The notes below the pieces were generated by a model. That model ran no database searches. It saw only the letters and a list, made by a program, of their open reading frames with translations, and was not told the DNA's origin. From Sympetrum striolatum (lineage: Eukaryota; Arthropoda; Insecta; Odonata; Libellulidae): a stretch of DNA of 64,000 bases. Shown one piece after another: positions 20,001 to 31,354 of this stretch; the first letter of the stretch is position 1; every line of letters begins with the position of its first letter. Location: positions 25,328,459 to 25,392,458 of the forward strand of contig OX388349.1 in NCBI GenBank assembly GCA_947579665.1. The letters are read 5' to 3'. The position numbers were made by a program, and so were the translations under genes.

Positions 20001-20206
20001 TGAGAAGATCTGAATATCGACGGAAACTTTTCGAAAAGTTCAATCGTTCAGAATTTATAGACGAAGTAAGTGAAATGTTAGTGCCAGTAAGGAGCGAACG
20101 CGATCTCCGAGAGGCATCGACGAAGCGTTATAGGGAAGTAATCGCAAGGACGGATAATTACTTTTGGTCGTTTTTTCCCCAAGCTATTAGAGATGCTAAT
20201 AGGTAG
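17020..20206 (+). pseudogene. LINE ORF2: endonuclease-reverse transcriptase, frameshifted at A7
   Basis: The protein would nick target DNA and reverse-transcribe the LINE RNA. The first part (to 18945) has no dependable ATG (the frame opens at TTG). It holds an APE endonuclease domain from about 17450: VVNCRSIRNK, GSESWL, YRKDRQGRVGGGVFI, GGDFNLPHINW and GISDHDV. A Lys-rich linker and the RT start follow (KKAPGPEGIP). The frame breaks at seven A (18934-18940). The second part continues VTPVPKKG, YRPISLTS, QHGFRKGRSCETQL, FLDFRKAFDTV, GVPQGSVLGP, FADDTLIY and NKYLGV, ending SFFPQAIRDANR at 20206. Catalytic residues of both domains appear intact. The first ~30 residues (GVHYTARAAELVARRI) look like the tail of an SGNH-esterase-like ORF1, which is a tentative reading. 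Confidence 0.92.
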
Positions 20207-20216
20207 GAATGAATAA

Positions 20217-20267
20217 TGGTGGTGTATTACACCCCCTGCCATACGCCTCTGGCGGCTCGCGGGGTAT
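20217..20267 (+). other. conserved structured LINE 3' end, second copy
   Basis: It contains GGTGTATTACACC and CGCC-TCTG-GGCGG hairpins in the same order as at 10657-10703, with CCCCTGC and GCGGGG flanks able to pair. Differences in the stems are partly compensatory. Confidence 0.7.
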
Positions 20268-20297
20268 ATATCTAAATCTAAATCTAAAATCTAAAAG
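20268..20297 (+). repeat. LINE (TCTAAA)n tail
   Basis: Four or five imperfect TCTAAA units close the LINE. This unit differs from the GATGTA tail of the related copies. Confidence 0.8.
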
Positions 20298-22952
20298 ATA
20301 ATTTTGCCTTGACATTTTTGAAATTCTATCTGCAATTTCAAAAGTTAACTCATAAAGTCCTGCGGTAGAATGATTGGGAAAGAACTGCTATAAAAAATCT
20401 TGTCTTAAGATTATGAATTTAAAAAGTGGTAGCATTTTAATGTATTCAGGTCTAACCTACAATATGCATCAACTGCATCTTCTGGATAATAGATGCCATT
20501 CTCGGAAACTTGAGAAGTTACGGCGATGAAGAGGTGTTGCTTTGCTGCTAAGTAAAATATATCCCCATTTAAGTAGTAAGCATTACGAACATTCTTTTCA
20601 ACAGGCAGAAATCTAAAAGTAAGTGTAAACTTAAAAACTTGTATAAAATTAATAATATAAACTTATTATGAAGACTTGTTAGGTAATTCGTAATATAGTT
20701 GCTACTAATTTTAATTATAAGGCAATTATAAGATAAAAATCACCATGAATTTAATTCATTCAGAAATACATCAAATAAAGTTCCTGAGAGAGATTGCTTG
20801 AAAAGGGGTGATCTAATGGAGGTCATACAGTATATTTGAAGAAAAGAAAAGTTAGAAACATTATTTTTGAAATTCAGGATCCAGAGAGAATTGCTTCAGA
20901 TGAGAGTAGCAAAATCTCATTTCAGCATCCTTAAATCCTTTAGCATCAAAAACCCTGACTGCTAAACACAACAACAAAGAACGTCAGCCGTTGTGAAGCG
21001 AATATTTCGAGCGAGACATAAATTTTTTTACTCAACGTACTGTTCGCCTAATTCATTCTCACGGGAGTAATAGGAGAATCTAACCTATGCGACGGGCATT
21101 AATTCAAAAATCTTTCTTTTCTTCGCAAAGGGAGCGTTAGCTTATATAGGATGACCTCTAATCAATTTTGGTCGCCTCATTTATTATGAAAGCTAATGAG
21201 TAGCCTTAAGCTCTGGAAATCGCCTTTGGTGTAATCCACCGAATGAAAAGTAGCGCTGTTTCTTCTGAAAAGGCGCTTATCTTTAATCCCGTCCAGTCCA
21301 GTGAAATTCTCCCTCTAACCAACACTCTTCGAGCCACATGTTTTATTTTCATTCTAGCCGTGTTACGCTACACAGCCTCTAATCCAAATACTTCCTTTTA
21401 AATATGGAAAAGAGACTATTCAGCCCGCAAAGATTAAAATTCTTATTCTCTCTACCTTCCATGAAGTTAACTCTACAACTTTTGAATAAAGAAATACATT
21501 GTTTAAAATTGATAATGACGCAGTGTGTTACACATTAGAGGATATGGTTAGAAGTAAATATATTAAACACGACGAAGTGGACACATTTTATATGGGTGTA
21601 CGATACGCAGAAAACAGTTGTATATACATGTGAGCACATTTTAAGGAATCGGTTTTTAGAATGAACTGAAAACCTGAGAAAGTTAAAAGGAAATTTCCGC
21701 CGTTTCATATTGTGCATTGCATTGTTTAATGGAAAAAATAATGCGCAATGATGGATTCACAATATTGCAAATAAAATAATACACTCCATAGATACTCCGA
21801 AAGCAAAATCTTAACGGCAGATATTTTAAAATATTTTGTTCCAGAGATATTAGCAGCAATTATAATTAAGATAATCATAATTACCAAGGGCGTTTCTCTA
21901 CAATCTAAGCAGCAAAAGAGACTGATGTACTTTTTTCAGGGTATCAAACCCTGTTAAAAATTTATTGTCGTTAATATAAATGAAGGAATATATTGGTAAT
22001 ATAATGAAGAGAAAAATAAATAATATTTCCACACCTGTTACAAGTGTGATGAATTTCCAAAATAAATTTTAACCTTCCATAAATTAACTTAATAATAATT
22101 TATGATTTTTAATACACAGCAGATCCTTCTAATATGAAACTAAAAGAGTATTGACGAGAGAAATTAAGAAGAAGGCATTTGATATCCTAACACAATGGAA
22201 AAATATTAATATAAAATTAATTGTTGAGAAATGATTTCTACGTAAATAAAGGGAATTGACAGAGGAAACTTATAGGATATTGTGCCAACTATAAGCCATA
22301 GGGAATGGCGAAGAGCTCAAGGTTACTGAGTCATGGCTTATCCTCTATAGAATAGATAGACAGACCGAAGACCCTTTTTCGATATATCCTTTTCCAAATC
22401 AATCCCTTTCTCCTTCCATTTTCCTTCTCTTATCCCGAAGGACTCCGACAGACAGATAGGACTCTTTCCAATGGACCAGAGAAATTGAAAATATATATCG
22501 GGATCTCCCCTAGCTCGTGATAAATTCGGTGGGCGAAACTTTGTATAAAAATAACGTTTGGCGTCAGGGAGTTGAACTCAGAAATAGGAGTCGAAGAATG
22601 AAATCCTGTTGAATAACGTGAAAGCAAATCAATTTGAAGACTAACGTGAGCATTATTGAGTTTTTCATGCATAAAGAATTCACTGAACTTGGCGACCACT
22701 ATTTTTCTGCCTTTTCATTAGTGTATTTTTTTGAAGGAATCGACAATGAACGGTTATTATTTTCTGGAGTGGTTAGCAAGCTTTTGGAACTCATTAACAT
22801 ACACAAATATATTTATTGAACGAGTTTTGATATGAAGTAATCCGTATACTCTTTGGCGGTAACTTACTTCTCTTAGTCAACGACTTTTTCCATCGTCCTT
22901 TTATCATCGTCCCCTTGTGAGATAATTTTTCTGTTAAAGTAACAAATTGCAA
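20298..22952. other. intergenic or intronic DNA, no gene recognised
   Basis: The stretch is AT-rich with GC-richer patches (about 20990-21350 and 22290-22620). Frames are below 95 codons and have no family signature. No repeat was identified. Confidence 0.45.
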
Positions 22953-23033
22953 TTCATCTACATTACATCTACATTAATACCCTACAAGCCGCCTGTCGGC
23001 GTGTGGCAGGGGGTGTAAACACCAGTTGAATTC
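22953..23033 (-). repeat. 80-bp LINE 3' stub, inverted
   Basis: Read on the minus strand this is GGTGTTTACACC, CGCCGACAGGCGG, TTGTAGGG, TATTAATG and a GATGTA tail. It is nearly identical to 10650-10728 and is extremely 5'-truncated, keeping only the structured end. Confidence 0.9.
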
Positions 23034-23936
23034 TTCTTAACAAAAATGATCTTACATTAATTTAATAAAAGAAATAACTGGAAAAAGTAAATTTCAATAG
23101 GGGTATAACTTATTTGTTTAAACAGGACTGGTTTTGAGTAAGTCTTATCAACCGTTCATGACCCTATGAAAATCACAATTTCAAATTTCCCATGAATTTA
23201 TAGTGAACAATTCTCGGTGAATTATTGAATATTCCTGCAAAAAACCCACGTAATACGTTATGAGAAAAATCACTCAGTGGAAGTACTTCTAATGATGCGC
23301 ATGAAAATAAACCCAATGTCAATTATTCACGTGGTCTAAATGCGTCCTCCGCGCCCATCCGTATCAGATCCGGAGCTCGATACGCGTGTTTATCTACTCT
23401 TGGCCGATTGGAAGCCAAAAGAGATAAAATTCCAGCTTGGAAATCGGTCAGCGAAGTGAATTTCTCTTTGGATTTAAACGAGCGAAACGACGGAGTCCAC
23501 GTGATGTAGGGGACAACGGTCTGCTCTTTATAACTGATCTTTAGAGAGAGAAACGTGGTCCAGGAGGGACACGTGATATTGAGAAGCGTAAGGGAAATTG
23601 GAATTGGGATCGGAGAGAGAGAGGCATAAAGGGAATGCAGGGACGATAGGGACTATGCATAAAACGAAAGGGCGTCGGAGGTGATCGATGATCGTCCACT
23701 CCTGCGATTGTGATTTTTTCGAATACGCGCGAAATATGCACTTGAGCATCTCGAGCGGTGTGGTAAACTGAACGGTGTGTATTAGCGATCAGATTTGAGG
23801 AATAGCCGTACTCTTCCACTGTAAGCTCTGAGTGAAATTATATAGGCTCAAGTTGCTCTCCAAATATGCGAAATAGAATCATCATGAGTACTGTAACGAT
23901 ACTTTTTAAAAATCAAAGGTAAAAATAATTTAAAAG
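23034..23936. other. no gene recognised; GC-richer island at about 23340-23820
   Basis: The island has purine-rich strand bias and two overlapping minus frames of 73 and 92 codons with no family match, so they are probably chance. A conserved non-coding element is possible. Confidence 0.4.
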
Positions 23937-24068
23937 GCCCCACGTTGGGCGCCAAGTTGTAACGAGACTTAATTAAATTAAATAAGAAAAATGCCGCGCG
24001 GGGCGTATATCGTTATAAAGATTAAAAAAGGCCTGATCAAAAGATCGAAAGTTGGGCGCCAATATTTG
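23937..24068 (-). repeat. possible LTR retrotransposon primer-binding site and LTR remnant
   Basis: On the minus strand TGGCGCCCAACGTGGGGC (ending near 23938) has the TGG start and GC-rich form of a tRNA-primed minus-strand primer site. It follows TTACA, a plausible LTR end. A second TTGGCGCCCAAC copy lies about 105 bp away (about 24054-24065). The sequence between them includes a GC-rich CGCCCCGCGCGG. No gag/pol or second LTR was found. Confidence 0.4.
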
Positions 24069-26142
24069 AAAGAACAAATGAAATTCTAGCGCTTATATAT
24101 ATCCACTAGTTCGTAGTGAGATCATACCAATTTCAGCTGTAGTGTTTCGTATGCAATTATCAATATGTCTCTTAATTTTTACTTCAGAATTCTTTGGTAA
24201 CACCGCCCAAATAAAATGAAAATCATAAGAAGGATTTCTCAATCTGCAATCCATCATTTCCCCTTGCTGAAAAATGGAATACTAAATCATCGATGTACTA
24301 AGTTTAGGTGTACTTTGAGAATACAAGAATCCTTATAACCTACAAAATGGAACAACTAAATAGACGAGGTGTTTTCATGTCGGGTGGAGCTGAGTCGATT
24401 CGGTAAAGAAATAATCCTGAGGAAAAACTACGAGTAATATAATTTTATTCTTACGCAACATCTTAACCCCCTTCTCCTTTTGCATGAGTTGCGTAAAGAA
24501 GTTCATAGCTCTCTTTTACTTTGAGGCTGAGGAACTTGACCTGGAATTCAGATACCCTGACGTTAAGTGGAATGTACTCCATACTTGCTTTACTACGCAC
24601 CATATCAGCTCCTCACTTTCAATGCGTAATTTTCCTTTTCCTTTTTCAAGTTATTGATTATGTATATTTAGAAACCATATTCCACTCATTTTGATACCAC
24701 TATCTATCGACATTTCTCTCACTGTCTTCATATCAGAGAATGACTTAACCCCATCGACAATTCTCATTACAAAAAATAGAAAATTTGGACATTAAACAGA
24801 ATGTTGTAAAATCAAATGAAAAATTCGTCCGAGAGTATGAATATCAATTCTATTTCAACAAAAAAAAAACTGTAGGAAAAAACCACTAATCTTTCCTACA
24901 TTTTACATATCAATTTAAATTAAAATGAGTAATCGTAAGAAAAAAATTATTTTAAAATAAACATATAAAGATTCTTAAACTAAATTGTAAAATCTTTGAT
25001 AAATATACTACGCAGTCTAAGTTAATGCAGTGCTTCCAATCCTTTCCCCCTTCACGATACTCTTAAAATTAACTCTCTAGAATTAAGTCATTTTTCGCTG
25101 CACATCAAATAAAATCTATGTGAATTCAAGTCTGCTTTGAACTAGAAAGAAAAATAAAACAAAAGTAAAAAAAAAACTATTAAGTAATTGATTATAGATT
25201 CTCAGTAAACTAGAAAATATCATTGAAATCTAGCTGCATAATACAGTTTATGGTAAATGAGCAACTTCCGCAAATAGGGTTGGGCAACGATAAAAATAGT
25301 ACATTATGTTTTTTTTTTGGTTTTCGTTCTGATAACGAGACGCAAGACCATAGCATTAATAGAAAAATTGCAGGTCGCATGAATCATTGCATTAATCTAA
25401 TGCCATTTTTCTGCCACATTGAAATGTAGTGGAAGAATTTGAAGATGAAAATAACTGGAGGAGGAAGGTGAAGTTACGATAAGAAGACTTGGTTATGGGA
25501 GACGTAAAGTCAAAAAACTAAGAGGAGGCGAAGATAATGCTAAAGAATTAATAGTTTGCTGAACAACGAAAAATCACGTTTTGTTGGAGAAAGTCTTGAT
25601 TTCTTTAATTTTGGAAGAAAGATATTTAAAAATTCTGATTCGTGAGTTTGTGTATCGATCAAATATTATTTATTCTTATCTCAATCATAAATAAGTAGGC
25701 TATCTTATAGGCACTGTATGAGGCTTAGTACATTACTCGTATGTCTTATTTTTGCCGTTTATAAGAGTTACCATACATATTAATAAAGCTATTTTATCTC
25801 AACAATATACAAACAGATCAAGCAAAAACACAGCTCATACTGAGGGTAAATATAAACATTGAGAGATAAAACTAGTATTGGGAATGCAATCAATGATATT
25901 ATCAACAAAAGACGTGAGGATAGGTTCTTTACAAAGTCTTAAGACGAAGAATGCATAATCAGAAGAATTTATGAAAAAGATAGGTATGGATATATTATCT
26001 TTGAAGTTATTGTGAATTATTGTGATTGTATTGTGTGTGGATTTTATTTTATTATCGAAGTAAATAAGCATTACGGATAAACGATACAGAGTCAGGCAGC
26101 TGTTCGTGGTACGAATTAATACTAAAAAATCCATGATATGAG
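24069..26142. other. AT-rich DNA, no feature recognised
   Basis: Frames are short and unrelated to known proteins. No RNA gene or structured repeat was seen. Confidence 0.45.
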
Positions 26143-26281
26143 ACTTTTACTAAACCATAGAAAATTACATAAAATAACAACCATGATTTTGCAGCCTCGC
26201 TGCATCCTCAGGCCTGTCTTACCTTATATCATGATAAAACATGGTCGTGATTGAATGTAATTTCTGTGGTTTAGTAGAAGT
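26143..26281. repeat. 139-bp fold-back element
   Basis: The arms (about 50 bp, from TACTAAACCATAGAAA on the left, inverted at the right ending TTTCTGTGGTTTAGTA) are about 85% complementary. They enclose a GC-richer centre containing GCAGCCTCGCTGCATCC and CTCAGGCCTG. The type resembles other hairpin MITEs in this window. Confidence 0.75.
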
Positions 26282-29200
26282 GGAGTATCTTAGGAAAAAT
26301 CTGTGTTGAGATAATTTTGGATATCTTGTCGACGCTATAGACGAGCATTGTTTACCTCATAGTTTATTTTGGGGACACCCAAACAAAAGTTTCATCTTTG
26401 ATTTTTCAAGAATAGTCTTGGTTTCTTGGTATGCAGACTACCAATGGTTACTAAACTCGAGATCAGCGAGATTGGGTGTCGATAGAATGAGTGAGTGTCA
26501 AACGATAAGACCGCATTACTTATATCACTTTAAGTAACACATGATTACTAATTATGTGCGAAAAGATTGAAAACGATAAAATAAAAATCTACGCGAAAAA
26601 ATCAATAGACACAGTAGCAACCCAAGACCCTCTTACCTCATCTTTCTTTTATCTTCTCTCCATTTTGATTCTCTTCCTTCACCGCTATTTTAACGTTTCC
26701 GACCGTAATGCCTTCGATCGATATATCGCCATAAGAATTTTAATGGATTTTGCCATTCAGAGCCCACGCATCGGTTTCCTTTAGCGAGCAACAACAACAG
26801 TCGTTTAATTCACGCCAAAGATGACACATTGGCCGACGCCTCTAAAGGCTACCGAGAGATATTGTGAGGATAAAGCTGGATAAAGGGAGGTCGTGATCCG
26901 AAATGATGAACAGTCTGAGAGGCACCACGAAAGATTACCGTTGGTGTTTCTCAGTTGATACATAAAATCAAGGAGGAAAACATTTTCGACTTTGATAAAC
27001 TGCATGAACTTAATAAGAATAAAATGTAATAGACTAAGAAATTATAACAATATTATAAAAATATCAAAATAATAAAACCGAACTTGGGAGCATAAAAAAA
27101 TTGATCCTGAGTGAGGTAAGTTGGTAAATTAGAATTGATACGTAGCTCCCATTTAAATTTAATCAAGTTCACTGTCACTTAAATTCCCGCAATATCTTTG
27201 TTTATCCTTCGTATTTAAGATATCAATACCGTGTGATTGTGTCAATAGAATATGTTTACCTGAAAGTGAGAAATTGCCGGCCGATACTGGCTACAAGGAG
27301 ACGTATGAGTATCGCAACCAATGCCAGAGAAGGAGTCTTACTATATTTCTTATGATATGAAATAGTACCAACGAGAAGATACATTTAACAATAAGAAACA
27401 TTTAAGATCCTTGAGTCTTGGTTTAATCTCTAAATAAATATTGCACTATATATATCTCAATAAATTTTAAAGGGATTCAAGGAATAGAAATAAAAACACT
27501 TGTGTCGAAAATTCCACTTAAGTTTTTAATACACGACCGGTATCAGACAATTCTGTCCATCATCAGGCCATGTATCTAAGGCTTCTTCAATCGATTTTAT
27601 TTAAGGGATTCGATATTTACTAAAATTCTGTATTTTTGCTACTTACTGTAAATCTTTATTCACATTTGATTGAGAATTTAACGTTACCTCAGTTATAATT
27701 TAAAATTCTAATGAATTCAGAGCATTTTTCAGTTTTATTATTACTTTTATCTTTATTTCAAATACTTTTGCTCTTTTTAACCTTGGTGTTTCTTTCTTTT
27801 TCATTTACTCGAACACTTATCTCTGGTAATTTAAAATCAACATCTGTTCTTGTCTGTTTATTATGAATGTGCATTCTATTATTTTTTTACAGCCTTACTC
27901 CTGACACATTCATTTTCCTTATTTTTACCGTGATTTTGAATTTCATCTGTAGGTCTCACCGGTTTTTCACTCCGCCCTTTCCGTGGGTGTTTTCCTACAG
28001 TGTTTATTATTATTTATTCTTTTTCCTAATTGCAAACATATTTTGCAATCCCGTATAGCATTCCCCTTGTATCTCTTTCTTTAAATCTTTAATAAAATAG
28101 GGTTAGACGATGGAAAACAACTCAAATTTAAGGTGCATGCAGCATATGGAACGCCAAAATTTGCCGTTTGGATTATCTATCTCATGAAACTCGACAAAGT
28201 TTTGGATTTTAAATCAGAATATAGAAGTTTTAGTGCATCTTTAGGTATTACCGAAATAAAATACCAAAAAAATTGGTTGGCATACATTACCGTTCTTCTA
28301 GCACCTTAAGCATCTCGTGGCACTTAAAGTCCCAAAATATCGCATTAATTCTATTACGAATAAAAACATTAAAAAACGCAACTTTGAGGGTAAAAAAGCC
28401 CTAAATTTTAGCTGTTATTTACCAAAAATAATATATTGTCTAATTTGATTATACTGCAAGTATATTTACTATAACCACTATTCTCAGATTGCAACTTCCA
28501 ATGTAGCCAATAATTTCATTTTGTCGTTACAATGTTTTTCTCCTGTGAAAAATCATTTTTAATAACATCTCATAAGAGAAACAGGGCATAAAATTTTTCA
28601 TGGGAGTTTATGCTATTTTATTCTTCCTTTAACAAAGTTGACGATATAACGGATTGTGAACGTGCTCATGTATGATTAATCAAAAAATTATTTTTGTTCC
28701 ACTGAAATAGAAACACTTTTTATCAAATTTTACTAAATTTTCAAAGTAAAAATCACGGATTGGATGATTAATTTCAGTGATTCTATCATCTGAGACATTT
28801 CCAAGAGTCTCTTATGCTCGAGATTCTAAATCTCGAGATAATTCTTTTTATTCTTCTTCTTCACAACATATAGTTTTTATCTATAGGTTTCGCAGGTTTT
28901 TCACACTTCCTGCGAGTGTTTTCCTGCAGTGGAATTTTTTTCCTGAGCCCTCAGCTTAGGTTTTTTAAAATCCACATACTAGTTTTCTTCGTGTACTTTT
29001 GCAAACAATCTCTTTCTTTCTGTTTCGCATATGACGATGGGTTAAGTGCAAGAAGAGCCTTTATAGTCTCAATCTCGCCCGAATAAAGGCCATTTATTAT
29101 TATTATTGTAAGAGACATATGGAAGGATGGAATCAGCCCAAGGATGATGGTGGCCCTAGAAATATCCCTTCCTCACTAAAACTTCCAGATTTATACCCAC

Positions 29201-31131
29201 AACATCGACGCATTTGCCAACGAAGCCAATTTAATAAAACTGCCCGAAAACTTTCGGGAATCGGTAAATTTGCATCCTTTTCCCAGAAGCGTTATGAATT
29301 TCGCCGCGCCTTCCTTGTTAAACTCTTTTGGCCTCGCTATTCCACCACCGGAGCTCTCTCTGCAGAGGAGAAAAACATGTCCGCCATCAATTCATACCTC
29401 TTTCTCCACTCTCCACCGATATTTCCAACGCTCAAATCGACACCTCTTATATTCTTATATTCTTAGGGTTCCGCCACATCTTCCTTCTAACGCATACACT
29501 CTCCTGTTGTTGGCATTCATTCTCCCACAGAGGTTGTAAATAAAAGGCTCGAAGAAAAAGAAAAGAAAAGAAGCTTTTAAAAGAGAGAACGAGAAGAATT
29601 TACGAGGGGAAAAATTTTGAGCTGTTTAGCAATTTTTGCGAAGTAGCCGATAAAGTGTGGGAAATTACTGCTTTGCTACAAGAGTCATGCATTAATTGCT
29701 GATCCCTGGTGCGTAAGGAAGTTCTCTGAATTTTTGCTGTTTTCTGCTTAATAAATTTATTGTGGAGCATTGGCTTACGTAGTGTTAGTGTTTAGGTTTT
29801 CTCCAAATATTATCTTCCAAAAAGGTGTTGTAACCATTATGTTTTGCGATATTCTTGATTGATGTGTTTTTGTGATAGTGGTATGTTTAGAAGCCTGTGT
29901 ATAACGGAATCGTGCTAATTTTTGTGTTATGTGGTGTTTAGAATCCTGTGGAATATACAAGCCTGTGTGAGTAGTCTCATGTCCTTTACATACCGTATGT
30001 TTCTATAGTTTGAGTTTCTTTGGCGACGCATTTATACTTAGTTCGTAGGATTCGAAATATATTATGTTATACTGCACTCCTGCTCATTAAATTATTCTTC
30101 GACCAGACAGTAAACTTTGTTCTGTAATGATGTGTGTATACGATTTTCTAATCTGCTCAGAATTTAAAAAAAGCATAATAAAATACCATAAGATTGTGAT
30201 GAAAATCTAGGTTATTTGCTGAAAGCCATAGATATGTCACATTTATTTAAAGGCATGAATCTGAACTAAGTTAACCACATCCTGGAAAAAATGGAGAAAA
30301 ACGTAGAACTAAAGGAGCCCAAAAAAGAACTTTCTAGAAAGGGAAATATCGAGACAGTTTATTTTATAAAAGAATAAAAGTATAGATTGAGTGGGCATCG
30401 AGAGAGAGAGCTTCCTGAGGAGAGAAACGATATCTCTGCGATTCGTTTAAGAGCGCCGTTATGGCCGAAAGGCCAAGAGCCATTTTCACGGAGAAAATAC
30501 ACGGAATGGTTATTTATATAAGACGATCTCTACGTACTTTTCTCGTCCCTTAAATTTCTCTCACCCACTCTTCGCACCTGCTATTGCTTCCTATACACGT
30601 GGCTATTTCGCCCGAAGAGTTACGGGAACTCCGTTCATGCATGGGAGAACAAAGTTAGATTCTGGAAAAATAAGCTGCGGCTTCAGATCTATTGAGAAGA
30701 TTCCCATGTATCCATTCCTTGGTTATCTATGAAGTAGAACAGAGCTTCGTATCTCTATTGGATGAAAAATTTAAAGAATTATATGACCCACAGCAATGCT
30801 TCTGTGGAAAAATATTGTCAATTTTATGGCACAAAGAAAAGCCTGCAAAAATCAATTTGCGGAAACTTTGAGGTTATCCATCATAGTAATAATGAAACTA
30901 CGTTCATATGCTGATGTAGTTTAGGAAAATAACTGGAAGAAACCGTATAATTTTTAGTATTCTAGAAAAAGTGTGTATCCCACTTCTTTATTTTTTTAGA
31001 TTGGATTTTTATAGTATAGCAAACACATATCTATAGCTTATTGTTGAAACTGATATTTCAAAATTCCTCTACCTTAAAACAAATAGGAGACAGTGTGCTG
31101 CAAATTAAAGCTACTGTGAAAGCAGTTGATG
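26282..31131. other. no gene recognised; one fold-back-like motif at about 27535-27570
   Basis: It contains a GC-richer island at about 26690-26960 and another at about 29110-29540 with overlapping + frames of 115, 89 and 71 codons and no family match. At 27535-27570 GACCGGTATC is followed by CATCATCAGGCC, which resembles the core of the 58.4 kb fold-back but has no second arm. Confidence 0.4.
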
Positions 31132-31176
31132 TTATTATTTCCATAATATATATTATTATATATTATGGAAATTATT
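31132..31176. repeat. AT-rich imperfect palindrome
   Basis: AATTTCCATAATATATA and its inverted copy flank TTATTA. It may belong with the fold-back at 31247. Confidence 0.6.
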
Positions 31177-31246
31177 TCCATATATATTCCATTCCATCCA
31201 TAATATTTTGAATGGTATTGGCCGTTACTTGGTGGAATTCCATAAT

Positions 31247-31354
31247 GGATGAAAATAAAAGAACACCTTGCACTAATTCCACAGAATATATTTCAATATT
31301 TGAAATATATTCTGTGGAATTTAGTACAAAGTGTTCTTTTATTTTCATGCATCC
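31247..31354. repeat. 108-bp fold-back element
   Basis: The left arm starts GGATGAAAATAAAAGAACAC and the right arm is its inverted copy (ending GTGTTCTTTTATTTTCATGCATCC-like). They meet at TTTCAA-TA-TTTGAAA with almost no loop. About 50 bp per arm pair with four or five differences. Confidence 0.8.

Larger units (their letters stand above)
16955..20297 (+). mobile_element. long APE-type LINE (CR1/L2/Jockey group), nearly complete ORF2
   Basis: It contains an EN-RT open reading frame in two overlapping parts, a structured 3' end and a (TCTAAA)n tail. The 5' limit is uncertain: coding sequence is visible from 17020, and a GC-richer leader starts near 16955. ORF1, if the family has one, is absent apart from a possible C-terminal trace. 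The copy has only one frame break, so it is fairly young. No target-site duplication was found. Confidence 0.85.

Noticed and set aside
29119..29543. Overlapping + frames of 115, 89 and 71 codons
   Set aside because: Three frames open at once, with no domain and no splice or expression signal; typical of a GC-richer non-coding patch.
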